Assembly: GCA_016756695.1 (NCBI GenBank)
Contig: CP066701.1
Span: 1,252,001 to 1,316,000 of the forward strand
DNA length: 64,000 nucleotides
Direction of reading: 5' to 3'
Source of the DNA: Heyndrickxia sporothermodurans
Lineage (GTDB): Bacteria; Bacillota; Bacilli; Bacillales; Bacillaceae_C
The translations under genes were made by a program, and so were the position numbers. Positions 15,404 through 24,070 of the stretch are shown here, in pieces. The notes beneath the pieces are model-generated. The model worked only from the letters and a program-made list of their open reading frames with translations, was not told the DNA's origin and made no database searches. Numbering within the stretch: position 1 is the stretch's first letter; each line of letters starts with the position of its first letter.

Positions 15404-17229
15404 GAGGCTGGGACAAAACCCACCTCTGAGATGAAAAAGCCGGTGAATTTTTACGACGAGTAAAATTTCACCGGCTTTGATTATTTTTTGAATAAAAATA
15501 AGGATCACTTCTGATAAAATAAAGTTACCACACCAAATAAAATCAGAAAGAAGGATCCTTATGTTTAAAAATTATACCATGAATCAATTAGTTTTGCCTT
15601 TAGATTTAGAAGTAAAGTTACAAAAAAATGATATTGCCTTCCATGTTCATCATTTAGTTGAAAGTATCCCTCATGAAGCGTTCGAATCATTTCAGAGAAA
15701 TGATGGCTGTCCTGCCTACCATCCACGCATGATGCTTAAAATTATCTTATGTGCCTACACGCAATCTGTTTTTTCAGGGCGAAAAATTGAAGCCCTATTA
15801 AAAGACAGTATCCGTATGATGTGGCTAGCTCAAGGGCATGAACCAAGCTACCGAACAATCAACCGATTCCGTGTTCAACCAGAAGTGAAAAATTTAATTC
15901 GCCAATGTTTCGTCCAATTCCGTTGCCAATTAATTGAAGAAAAACTGATCGATCAAGAAGCAATTTTTATCGATGGTACAAAGATTGAAGCGAATGCAAA
16001 TAAATTTACGTTTGTCTGGAAGAAATCGATTGAGAAGTATCATCAAAGTTTAATTGAAAAGTCAAACCAGCTATATGATGAGCTTCTTGAGAATGAAATC
16101 ATACCTGAAATCGAACGTGAAAGCGATGAACAGTTATCATTGGAAGAGCTCGCTCAATTGGTTCAAAAAGTGGATGATGTCGTAAACGAGTATGATAAAC
16201 AAATTGAAGCATCATCGGATGTTCCAGAACGAAAAGCTTTAAGAAATGAACGCAAATATCCGAAAAAAGTGCGTAAACAGTTGATTGATTTTATCGTACG
16301 AAAACAGAAATACCAACGAGACCTTGAAATCTTTGGTACACGTAATAGCTATTCTAAAACAGATCCAGATGCGACATTTATGCGAATGAAAGATGATTAT
16401 ATGAAAAATGGACAATTGAAGGCTGGTTATAATACACAAATCGCAACGGAAGGTCAATATGCGCTTGCCTATGGATTATTCTCAAACCCAACAGACACAC
16501 GTACGTTAATTCCCTTTCTAGATGAGATTGAGCAGGATTATTTCGAGTTACCGGAACACATCGTCACAGATGCAAGTTATGGTAGTGAAGAAAATTATAA
16601 TGATATCCTTTTGAACAGAAAACGTGAAGCACTTATTCCTTATACGCTGTATATGAAGGAAAAAAAGAAAACCTACAAACAAAACCTATTCAATCCAGAC
16701 AACTGGCCGTACGATGAAGAAACAGATACCTATACATGTCCAAACCAGAAACATCTTACATTTCACGATTATTCTGTCCGTACTGATCGTACAGGATTCC
16801 AACGGAAGTTTAAAATCTACGAGTGCGAAGACTGTTCGGACTGCCCATTCCGTTCCTCCTGTACCAAAGCAAAAGAAGGCAACAATCGAAAACGAATGGT
16901 GAATGAAACATGGGAACAACAAAAAGAATATGTAAGAACGAAGCTTTCAGAAGAGAGAACGGGTGCGATCTATCGAAAACGCAAAATCGATGTGGAACCA
17001 GTTTTTGGATTCTTGAAGGCTAATTTGCGTTTCACACGATTTTCCGTACGAGGAAAATCGAAGGTAGAAAATGAAATGGGCTTTGCATTAATGGCAGTGA
17101 ATTTAAGAAAATACACTGCCCAACAACTAAGGTAATAGAAGAATTTACAGGTAAAAATAGAGAAAGGTGAATTTGAGCACACTCAAATTCACCTTTTTCA
17201 CTATTTGAAGCTAGTTATGTCCCAGCCTC
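15404..17229 (+). mobile_element. Complete IS1182-type insertion sequence
   Basis: The 1826-bp element is bounded by inverted repeats GAGGCTGGGACAAAAC (15404-15419) and its partner GTTATGTCCCAGCCTC (17214-17229), 15 of 16 matching. Inside, a strong hairpin (AAAGCCGGTGAA/TTCACCGGCTTT, about 15437-15480) precedes the transposase and would block read-through from outside. A second terminator (AGGTGAATTTGAG/CTCAAATTCACCT, 17165-17195) follows the gene. I see no clear target duplication. It lies between the RsgA leader and pdxK and breaks no recognisable gene. Confidence 0.9.
15561..17135 (+). CDS. IS1182 family DDE transposase
   Basis: The 524-aa transposase carries the IS1182 N-terminal block (MLKIILCAYTQSVFSGRKIE, about 51-70). 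The putative DDE triad is Asp in FIDGTKIEANAN (about 139), Asp in VTDASYG (about 337) and Glu in IDVEPVFGFLKANLRF (about 479). A cysteine-rich segment (CEDCSDCPFRSSC, about 422-434) matches the family zinc-like insertion. The frame is intact from an ATG preceded by AGAAAGAAGGATCC, so the element may still be active. Confidence 0.93.
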   Translation: MFKNYTMNQLVLPLDLEVKLQKNDIAFHVHHLVESIPHEAFESFQRNDGCPAYHPRMMLKIILCAYTQSVFSGRKIEALLKDSIRMMWLAQGHEPSYRTINRFRVQPEVKNLIRQCFVQFRCQLIEEKLIDQEAIFIDGTKIEANANKFTFVWKKSIEKYHQSLIEKSNQLYDELLENEIIPEIERESDEQLSLEELAQLVQKVDDVVNEYDKQIEASSDVPERKALRNERKYPKKVRKQLIDFIVRKQKYQRDLEIFGTRNSYSKTDPDATFMRMKDDYMKNGQLKAGYNTQIATEGQYALAYGLFSNPTDTRTLIPFLDEIEQDYFELPEHIVTDASYGSEENYNDILLNRKREALIPYTLYMKEKKKTYKQNLFNPDNWPYDEETDTYTCPNQKHLTFHDYSVRTDRTGFQRKFKIYECEDCSDCPFRSSCTKAKEGNNRKRMVNETWEQQKEYVRTKLSEERTGAIYRKRKIDVEPVFGFLKANLRFTRFSVRGKSKVENEMGFALMAVNLRKYTAQQLR

Positions 17230-17329
17230 TTTTTATTTCTGAGTATGGAAATCTATTTACTATTGGTATATTCTAAAATAGAGATTTTTTGAATATTACT
17301 CACTTTCGCTGATAGAGGAGGATTTGTTT

Positions 17330-18145
17330 ATGACTTTGAAGAAGACTTTAACCCTTGCCGGATCAGATTCAAGTGGCGGTGCGGGAATTCAAGCTGATTT
17401 AAAAACATTCCAAGAACTTGGCGTTTATGGAATGACTGCGCTAACTTCCATCGTTGCAATGGATCCAAAAAATGATTGGCACCATAATGTGTTCCCTATT
17501 GATGTAAAAACGGTCGAACCACAATTAGAAACGATTCTATCTGTGAATATCGATGCGATGAAAACGGGGATGCTAGGCTCAGTTGATATTATTGAGTTAG
17601 CCGCTCGTAAAATAGACGAACATAAATTAGATAAAGTGGTTATTGACCCCGTTATGGTTTGTAAAGGTGAAGATGAAGTATTACAGCCAGAAAACACAGA
17701 TGCAATGCGCGAGTTATTAGTCCCACGCGCTACAATTGTCACTCCAAATCTATTTGAAGCTGGGCAATTAGCAAAATCCGGACCTATTAAAACAATCGAT
17801 GATATGAAGGCAGCAGCTGTGAAAATACATGATCTAGGTGCAAAAAATGTCGTTATTAAGGGCGGTAAACAGCTACAACATGAAAAAGCAGTCGATTTGT
17901 TCTATGACGGCAGCGATTTTACACTTTTAGAAAGTGAAAAATTTGATACTACTTTCAATCACGGTGCAGGCTGTACGTTTGCTGCAGCGATTACAGCTGA
18001 ACTTGCAAAAGGAAGCTCAGTTAAAGAAGCTGTAGCTGTTGCGAAAAAATTTGTATCAGCAGCTATCGAGCATGGATTTAAGTTAAATCAATATGTCGGT
18101 CCGGTTATGCACGGAGCGTATACACGTTTTGTTACGAATAAATAA
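17330..18145 (+). CDS. pdxK: Pyridoxine / hydroxymethylpyrimidine kinase (PdxK, ThiD-like)
   Basis: This ribokinase-fold enzyme phosphorylates pyridoxine or pyridoxal, and possibly HMP. The 271 aa start at the ATG at 17330, 8 nt after GAGGAGG. Motifs are AGSDSSGGAGIQADLKTF (about 11-28), DPVMVCKG (about 106-113) and the anion-hole HGAGCTFAAA with the catalytic Cys. The sequence closely follows B. subtilis YwdB, named ThiD first and later shown to act as a pyridoxine kinase, so I use pdxK. It is monocistronic with its own terminator. Confidence 0.9.
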   Translation: MTLKKTLTLAGSDSSGGAGIQADLKTFQELGVYGMTALTSIVAMDPKNDWHHNVFPIDVKTVEPQLETILSVNIDAMKTGMLGSVDIIELAARKIDEHKLDKVVIDPVMVCKGEDEVLQPENTDAMRELLVPRATIVTPNLFEAGQLAKSGPIKTIDDMKAAAVKIHDLGAKNVVIKGGKQLQHEKAVDLFYDGSDFTLLESEKFDTTFNHGAGCTFAAAITAELAKGSSVKEAVAVAKKFVSAAIEHGFKLNQYVGPVMHGAYTRFVTNK

Positions 18146-18148
18146 TTC

Positions 18149-18178
18149 TGGGGAGTGGATTTCATCCGCTCCTTTTTT
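18149..18178 (+). terminator. Terminator of pdxK
   Basis: GGGGAGTGGA and TCCGCTCC pair around TTTCA and are followed by TTTTTT. Confidence 0.75.
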
Positions 18179-18278
18179 ATTTTGTAACGCCAGTAAGCAA
18201 TCTCTTCGCTTTCCACTACTATTTTTAGTAAAATAATCACATACTTTAGTTATCGTTTCAAAAAAAGGAGGGTTCTAC

Positions 18279-18626
18279 GTGGAGCCTATACAAATCTCTG
18301 CTGTTCAGGAGAAAATTAATAAGTTTGCGAATAAAACCGTATATATACATTTGGAAACAACAAATGGTGCATATGCTTCCCATTTTAATGAAGGTTTCTT
18401 TTCAGCTGGAGCATACATACGGAATGCCCAAGTCAATTATGAACACGGAAAAATTATTGGGGATGGTCCGTTTCGAGTTGGCTTAAAACTAGCAATTGGT
18501 TGGATTTATGCCGAGGGCTTAACCCATTTTGAAGAAGATGACCTTGGCCGCTTACTTCTTGCAGGGCATGGATACGATGGAAAACTAGCGGTGGCACTTG
18601 AGATTAGTGAAACACCATTTGAATAA
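18279..18626 (+). CDS. yojF: YojF family protein (DUF1806)
   Basis: This is a small protein of unknown function that accompanies bshB2 in Bacillus. The 115 aa start at GTG with AAAGGAGGG 9 nt upstream. The family pattern is visible: YIHLETTNGAYASHF (about 22-36), GWIYAEGLTHFEEDD (about 74-88) and a C-terminal GYDGKLAVALEIS. It is 27 bp before bshB2, so the two form an operon as in B. subtilis yojF-yojG. Confidence 0.88.
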   Translation: MEPIQISAVQEKINKFANKTVYIHLETTNGAYASHFNEGFFSAGAYIRNAQVNYEHGKIIGDGPFRVGLKLAIGWIYAEGLTHFEEDDLGRLLLAGHGYDGKLAVALEISETPFE

Positions 18627-18653
18627 TGTGGTGAAGAAAGGAGCGTTTTTTCT

Positions 18654-19337
18654 ATGGAAAAAGAACGTCAAGTTTTAGTTATTTTCCCTCACCCGGATGA
18701 TGAAGCATTTGGGGTGTCAGGCACCATTGCAACTCACGTAAAAAACGGGACACCAGTAACTTATGCATGCCTAACTCTTGGAGAAATGGGGAGAAATTTA
18801 GGAAATCCACCATTTGCTACAAGAGAATCGCTGCCGAAGATTCGCAAAAAGGAGCTGCAAAAGGCGGCAGCAGTGATGGGAATTCAAGATTTACGGATGA
18901 TGGGCTTACGCGATAAAACAGTAGAATTTGAAGATGATGAAAAATTAACTCAGATGGTTACCGGTTTGATTAACGAACTTGATCCATCGCTGATTATTAC
19001 TTTCTATCCGGGATATTCCGTCCATCCTGACCATGAAGCAACAGGAAGAGCCGTAGTTCGTGCAGTTAGGCGTATTCCTGAAGAAAAAAGACCGAAGCTT
19101 CATTGTGTAGCATTTTCAAATAATCACGAATCAGAAATTGGACCTCCGGACGTAATAAATGATGTAAGTGCGGTTATCGATCAAAAAATTGGTGCGATGA
19201 AAGCACATATTTCGCAAACGGGCTGGATGATAGCCGATCGTGAAGAAAAATTAAAACAAAAAGATCCTGAAACCCTTGCTTGGTTACAAAACGAAAGATT
19301 TTGGAATTACCAATGGGAGAACGATCGGGTTAAATAA
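18654..19337 (+). CDS. bshB2: Bacillithiol biosynthesis deacetylase BshB2
   Basis: This is a zinc-dependent PIG-L/LmbE-type N-acetylglucosaminyl-malate deacetylase that makes GlcN-malate, the second step of bacillithiol synthesis. The 227 aa contain the metal motif FPHPDDEAFG (about 10-19) with the catalytic Asp and HPDHEATG (about 122-129) supplying the third ligand. Length and partner yojF agree with B. subtilis YojG. B. subtilis has a second enzyme, BshB1, which is not in this window. Confidence 0.92.
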   Translation: MEKERQVLVIFPHPDDEAFGVSGTIATHVKNGTPVTYACLTLGEMGRNLGNPPFATRESLPKIRKKELQKAAAVMGIQDLRMMGLRDKTVEFEDDEKLTQMVTGLINELDPSLIITFYPGYSVHPDHEATGRAVVRAVRRIPEEKRPKLHCVAFSNNHESEIGPPDVINDVSAVIDQKIGAMKAHISQTGWMIADREEKLKQKDPETLAWLQNERFWNYQWENDRVK

Positions 19338-19344
19338 ATGTGGA

Positions 19345-19378
19345 AGGGCTGTAATTTCAATTACGGCTCTTTATTTTT
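19345..19378 (+). terminator. Terminator of yojF-bshB2
   Basis: AGGGCTGTAAT and ATTACGGCTCT pair (with G-U pairs) around TTCA, followed by TTTATTTTTTT. Confidence 0.65.
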
Positions 19379-19387
19379 TTAAAAGGG

Positions 19388-19401
19388 TGAGTATTCACTC
19401 A
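19388..19401. promoter_or_regulatory. TetR operator O1
   Basis: TGAGTATTCACTCA has half sites TGAGT/ACTCA with 4 nt between and lies just upstream of the -35 box. The same half sites recur 55 bp downstream. Confidence 0.65.
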
Positions 19402-19409
19402 CTTTGTAA

Positions 19410-19438
19410 TTGACAAATACATCATGGTATTTTACTAT
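19410..19438 (+). promoter_or_regulatory. Sigma-A promoter of the ABC-2/TetR operon
   Basis: TTGACA (19410-19415) and TACTAT (19433-19438) with a 17-nt spacer form a near-consensus promoter. It is bracketed by two copies of the putative TetR operator, consistent with tight repression and autoregulation by the third gene. Confidence 0.8.
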
Positions 19439-19442
19439 AAAG

Positions 19443-19456
19443 TGAGTAATCACTCA
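19443..19456. promoter_or_regulatory. TetR operator O2
   Basis: TGAGTAATCACTCA, the second TGAGT-N4-ACTCA site, overlaps the expected transcription start. Confidence 0.65.
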
Positions 19457-19479
19457 TTTTATTGGTAGGAGGTCGTAAA

Positions 19480-20202
19480 ATGAATCATGCTATTCATATT
19501 CACAAAGTAACGAAGACCTTTGGTAAAAAGACTGTTTTAAAGGATATTGATTTATCGATAAGTGCAGGCCAAATCTATGGTCTTATCGGACCTTCAGGGT
19601 CTGGAAAAACAACATTAATCAAAATTATTGTCGGAATGGATACTCCTTCTAAAGGTGATGTTCAAGTATTAAATACACGAATACCTAATCTAAAGGCATT
19701 GCAAAATATTGGCTACATGGCTCAATCCGATGCTCTTTATCCAGAGCTAACTGGAGCAGAAAACATGGCTTTCTTCGCCTCCCTATTCAAATTGAGGAAG
19801 CACGAACAAAAAGAAAGAATAGCTTATGCAGCGAATCTTGTCGATCTTAGCTCACATTTATCCAAGAAAGTAGGAACCTATTCTGGCGGTATGAAACGGA
19901 GGCTGTCACTAGCAATTGCTTTAATCCATGATCCACAAATATTAATTTTAGATGAACCAACTGTCGGGATCGATCCTGAACTCCGATTATCAATATGGAA
20001 TGAATTAATTCGCTTGAAGGATGAAGGAAAAACTATTCTAGTCACTACACATGTCATGGATGAAGCAGAAAAGTGTGATTATCTCAGTATGGTGCGTGAT
20101 GGAATGATTTTAACGAGTGGCCCCCCTTCAACATTAAAAGCACAATATAATGTAAGCAATTTAGAAGAGGTATTTTTAAAAGCTGGGGGTATGAACTCAT
20201 GA
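19480..20202 (+). CDS. ABC transporter ATP-binding protein (ABC-2 type exporter)
   Basis: This is the 240-aa ATPase of a DrrA/NatA-like exporter. Walker A is GPSGSGKTT (about 38-46), the signature SGGMKRRLS, Walker B LILDEPTVGID and the H-loop TTHVMDEAE. The start is the ATG at 19480 behind AGGAGGTCGTAAA. It overlaps the permease by 4 bp (ATGA), so the two form a pair. The substrate is unknown. Control by the TetR gene downstream suggests export of a toxic or drug-like compound. Confidence 0.9.
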   Translation: MNHAIHIHKVTKTFGKKTVLKDIDLSISAGQIYGLIGPSGSGKTTLIKIIVGMDTPSKGDVQVLNTRIPNLKALQNIGYMAQSDALYPELTGAENMAFFASLFKLRKHEQKERIAYAANLVDLSSHLSKKVGTYSGGMKRRLSLAIALIHDPQILILDEPTVGIDPELRLSIWNELIRLKDEGKTILVTTHVMDEAEKCDYLSMVRDGMILTSGPPSTLKAQYNVSNLEEVFLKAGGMNS

Positions 20203-21248
20203 GAATTGGTGCATTAATAAAAAGAATTTGCAGGCAAATGATAAGAGATAAACGGACACTTGCATTAATGATGATTGCCCCACTCATCATTTTAACACTT
20301 ATTCATTTTCTCTTTACGAGCGATTCCGATGATATTAGAATTGGTGTAATAAACGCAGACCCTTCCCTTATTAAACAATTGAAAAACCAAGATATTCATG
20401 TCATAAAATACGATACATTAAAGGATCCAAAAAAAGTTATTGTAAAAGATGAATTAGATGGAATCTTTCAGTTGAAAGACAATCAGCCTAGGCTAACATT
20501 AAAAAACGATGATCCTACTGTATCAAAAGCGTTACAAATGAAAATTCAACAAATACTTTTCGCACATGTATCACAAATGAATAGTCATAGTGTCTTAAAG
20601 GACTTTCCTAAGATTGAAACTTCTTATATATATGGCAATAAAGATACAACGTTTTTTGATGTGTTAAATCCGATATTAATTGGATTCTTTGTCTTTTTCT
20701 TCGTCTTCCTTATTTCAGGAATTGCTCTTTTAAGAGAACGAACGACTGGCACTCTTGAAAGACTTGTAGCAACCCCTATAAAAAGAAGCGAGATTGTTTT
20801 CGGCTATTTATTCGGTTATGGTATTTTTGCGGTCATTCAAACAATTATTGTCGTATTTTACGCAATTAAAGTGTTAGATATTCAGTTAGTCGGCTCTATC
20901 TGGAATGTTCTCCTTATTAATCTATTATTAGCATTAGTTGCGTTATCATTAGGGACTCTATTATCTGCATTTGCAAACACTGAATTTCAAATGATGCAAT
21001 TTATTCCGATTATTGTTGTTCCTCAAGTATTTTTTGCCGGAATTTTCCCTGTTGATGGAATGGCAAATTGGTTGCAAATTATCGCTAAGTTTATGCCGAT
21101 GTATTATGGTGGAGATGCATTGCGAGGCATTATGTATAAAGGATTAGGATTTCAAGATATTTATTTAGATCTACTTTTACTTTTCGGTTTTGCACTTCTC
21201 TTTATTGTTTTAAACGTGTTTGCTTTAAAGAAATATCGTAAAATATAA
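20199..21248 (+). CDS. ABC-2 type permease
   Basis: The 349-aa membrane protein has one N-terminal helix (about 25-42), an extracytoplasmic domain of about 130 residues and a C-terminal block of five helices (from about 152). This is the layout of ABC-2/YhgE-type export permeases. The loop LLRERTTGTLERLVATPIKRSE is the conserved coupling region. It is co-translated with the ATPase and followed 30 bp later by the TetR gene. Confidence 0.88.
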   Translation: MRIGALIKRICRQMIRDKRTLALMMIAPLIILTLIHFLFTSDSDDIRIGVINADPSLIKQLKNQDIHVIKYDTLKDPKKVIVKDELDGIFQLKDNQPRLTLKNDDPTVSKALQMKIQQILFAHVSQMNSHSVLKDFPKIETSYIYGNKDTTFFDVLNPILIGFFVFFFVFLISGIALLRERTTGTLERLVATPIKRSEIVFGYLFGYGIFAVIQTIIVVFYAIKVLDIQLVGSIWNVLLINLLLALVALSLGTLLSAFANTEFQMMQFIPIIVVPQVFFAGIFPVDGMANWLQIIAKFMPMYYGGDALRGIMYKGLGFQDIYLDLLLLFGFALLFIVLNVFALKKYRKI

Positions 21249-21278
21249 TAGATGTCCATATAGATCGGAGAGAATGCA

Positions 21279-21932
21279 ATGCCCAAACGAGATAATGTTT
21301 TTGACATACTTTTTGAAAACCAAGAGATGACCGAAAAGCAAAAAAAAATTCTTGAAGCTGCCGTAGAAATCTTTTCAGAAAAAGGTTATTCTGCTACTTC
21401 TACGAATGAAATCGCCAAAAAGGCAGGGGTCGCTGAAGGTACCATTTTCCGTCATTATAAAACGAAAAAAGATCTATTATTATCGATTATCGCCCCAACG
21501 ATGGCAAAATTTATTGCTCCTTTTTTTATACGAGATTTTAACAAAGTTTTGTTATCCGAGTATCAAAGCTTTGAGGATTTTTTAAGGGCTGTGATCATCA
21601 ACCGTATGGAGTTTGCAAAAAAAAATTTTCCTATGATTAAAATATTGTTTCAAGAAATACCTTTTCATCCTGAATTAAAAGAACAATTTAAGGAACATAT
21701 TATCAATCATGTAATTAAACGGTTGAAACTAATTGTAGAAGAGTATCAAAAAAAAGGTGAAATTATAGATATGCCACCTCAAACGGTCATTCGGCTTACA
21801 GTATCATCCATTCTTGGTTTTGTTATTGGAAGATATTTAATGTTTCCCGAAGCAAAGTGGGATGATGAAGCAGAGATAGAAAGAACCATTCAATTCATTC
21901 TCCATGGACTTTCTACTTATAATAAAGAATGA
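21279..21932 (+). CDS. TetR family repressor of the ABC-2 exporter
   Basis: The 217 aa begin with a helix-turn-helix domain (QKKILEAAVEIFSEKGYSAT ... STNEIAKKAGVAEGTIFRHY, about 20-65) followed by a variable ligand domain. It is the last gene of the exporter operon. The two TGAGT-N4-ACTCA sites around the operon promoter are the obvious operators, so it should repress its own operon until a substrate binds. The ligand is unknown. Confidence 0.88.
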   Translation: MPKRDNVFDILFENQEMTEKQKKILEAAVEIFSEKGYSATSTNEIAKKAGVAEGTIFRHYKTKKDLLLSIIAPTMAKFIAPFFIRDFNKVLLSEYQSFEDFLRAVIINRMEFAKKNFPMIKILFQEIPFHPELKEQFKEHIINHVIKRLKLIVEEYQKKGEIIDMPPQTVIRLTVSSILGFVIGRYLMFPEAKWDDEAEIERTIQFILHGLSTYNKE

Positions 21933-21962
21933 AGGGCAGCGAAAATATTCGCTACCCTTCTT
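21931..21962. terminator. Bidirectional terminator between tetR and the HAD gene
   Basis: GAAGGGcAGCGA and TCGCTaCCCTTC form a hairpin followed by TTTTATTTT, between convergent genes. Confidence 0.75.
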
Positions 21963-22835
21963 TTATTTTGCAGGTTGACCAGTCAATACTTGGTAGATAG
22001 CTTTTCCTACACCATCTTCATCATTCTTCACTGTATGATTAGCGATTACCTTTTTAATTTCGGGCACTGCATTGCCCATTGCTACGGGATGTCCTACTAT
22101 TTTCAACATAGAAAGATCATTAAAATTATCCCCGATAGCCATTGTTTCCTTGAGTGTAATTCCTTTTGATTTTACAAAGTTTTCAAGGGCTATCCCTTTT
22201 TGTGCATTGATATGATTAATTTCTAGATTATTGTGTCCTGATGATGTAATCTTTATCTCTTTTAATGCCTTTAATGAAGCATTTGCCATTGTTAATTGTT
22301 CATGGTCTTTTGAAAAAACGATAATCTTATAAACGACACAGTCCGGATCGGAAAGAATTTCCCCGTAATCATTTACAGTTTGGATAAAGCCTTTTACAAA
22401 TCTATCTTTAATAGTTGAACGAATCTCTTCTGCAGGTATTTCGGGATTAGCAGTATGAAAAATGTCAACAATTACACTAATACTTTTCTCATAGTCCTCA
22501 GTATATTTCCCTTTACTCGTATACACCTCGAGATAAATATCTAATTTGCTAAGCAAATTGATGATAGTTGCTGCATGTTCCCTGTCAATTCCCATTGTAC
22601 CGACGATTTCACCTTGAATATTTCTTATTTCAGCTCCATTCGCTGCAATGATGGGACAATTGATTCCTGAACTTTCCAAAACACCATTTGCTTCATCATA
22701 TGAACGACCTGTAGCGATGACAAATTCAATCCCTTGCTCCTTCGCGAAAAGAATCGCTTCACGATTTAATTCACTAATTTCCTGCCTTGAATTTAATAAC
22801 GTACCATCCATATCGGATGCGATGCATTTAATCAT
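21963..22835 (-). CDS. Cof-type HAD phosphatase
   Basis: This is a haloacid-dehalogenase phosphatase of the Cof/YidA group with 290 aa from the ATG at 22835 (AAAGGAAG upstream). Motifs are DMDGTLLNS (nucleophile Asp8), VIATGRS (motif II), the catalytic Lys region and GDNFNDLSML (motif IV). The C2B-type cap lies between. Such enzymes dephosphorylate sugar phosphates or flavin precursors, and the substrate cannot be set from sequence. Confidence 0.87.
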   Translation of the reverse strand: MIKCIASDMDGTLLNSRQEISELNREAILFAKEQGIEFVIATGRSYDEANGVLESSGINCPIIAANGAEIRNIQGEIVGTMGIDREHAATIINLLSKLDIYLEVYTSKGKYTEDYEKSISVIVDIFHTANPEIPAEEIRSTIKDRFVKGFIQTVNDYGEILSDPDCVVYKIIVFSKDHEQLTMANASLKALKEIKITSSGHNNLEINHINAQKGIALENFVKSKGITLKETMAIGDNFNDLSMLKIVGHPVAMGNAVPEIKKVIANHTVKNDEDGVGKAIYQVLTGQPAK

Positions 22836-22943
22836 TAAAAACAACTTCCTTTCTACCGTACTTAACTTGATTACAATATTGTAACATTTGTCGTTCTTTA
22901 AGTACAAATAACGGAACTAATGGATGGGAATCCCATCCATTAG

Positions 22944-24070
22944 TTATACTTTCTGCTCTTTTTCCCTTTGTAGAAATGCTCGTATCATAAAAAAGCTGAT
23001 TTCCTCAGGGAGTAACTGTTTAATAGGCGTCAACCTTTGAGTATCGGCTTCTCTCACTGCTTCTTTTATTAACTCTTCATACTGTGAAGGGATAAATTGA
23101 TCCCAATCAATAGAAATGCCTTCTTCCGCACATTTGATTAAATGTCCTTCAATTGTTCGTATCGTCATATTTCGTTTAGCGGCAATTTCATCGATGGTTA
23201 AGCCTTGTTGAAGGAAGGAGAAAGTTACATGATGGCTTTTCTCTTTGTCATCCTTTGTTGTTTCGCTTCTAGCCATAATAAAATCATCATGCTTTTCTAC
23301 AGCAATCCCATTTTCTTCACAGTAAGATGTGATAACTGTGATAAAAGCATCTCCGTATTGTTCTAACTTCCGCTCCCCTACTCCTTTAATTTGTAATAAT
23401 TCATTTTTCGAAGTTGGCAGCTTTGCACTCATTTCCTTCAAGGATTGATCGGAAAAAATAATATACGGAGGCACTTTTTCCATATCTGCAATTTCCTTTC
23501 GAAGCTTCCTTAGCCGTTCAAATAGCTGGTTATCCTCAATAAGCTGTTTAACTTTCACTCTTTCTTTTCTTAGTACCGTACTTTCTCCACGCAAAACCTC
23601 AACTGCTTGATTAGTCAACATTAAGACAGGATATTGTCCATCTGTTGGGCGCAAGTACCCCTCGGCTGTTAAAAAATCGATTAGTTCATTCACTTCTTTT
23701 TGTGTTCGCTCTTTCATAATTCCATACGTTGATAATTTATTAAATCCGAAGCTTTTAATCTTTTTATCTGATGAACCTGTCAGCACTTTCGTAATAAATG
23801 TTTTTCCAAATCTTTCATTCATTCTTTTTATACATGACAACACCATTTGCGCTTCTTTAGTGACATCCACTTGAATGCGATCATCTGTACAATTCCCGCA
23901 TTTTCGGCATACCGTCGCGTTTTCTTCCCCGAAATACTCTAAAATATATTGTTGAAAACACGATTCCGTATGGCAATAACTTATCATTTTGCGAAGCTTA
24001 CCATATTCGTTTTCTTTCCGCTCATCATCCATTTCAGATTGATCAATTAAAAACTTTTGGATGTGAACAG
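22944..24070 (-). pseudogene. recQ: recQ, C-terminal half only (5' end lost at an IS insertion)
   Basis: The surviving reading frame encodes the end of a RecQ DNA helicase: the zinc-binding region (YCHTESCFQQYILEYFGE, CRKCGNC), the RQC winged helix, an HRDC domain (FERLRKLRKEIADMEKVPPY onward) and a C-terminal helix-turn-helix extension. RecQ similarity begins at PVHIQKFLID. The 17 residues in front of it in the open frame are translated from the IS end (24072-24122). The helicase domains are absent, and they are not found beyond the IS either. Activity as a helicase is impossible. Confidence 0.87.

Noticed and set aside
15380-17250. Target-site duplication for the IS1182-type element
   Set aside because: The flanks TTTTAAT and TTTTTAT are A/T-rich and do not give a convincing duplication.
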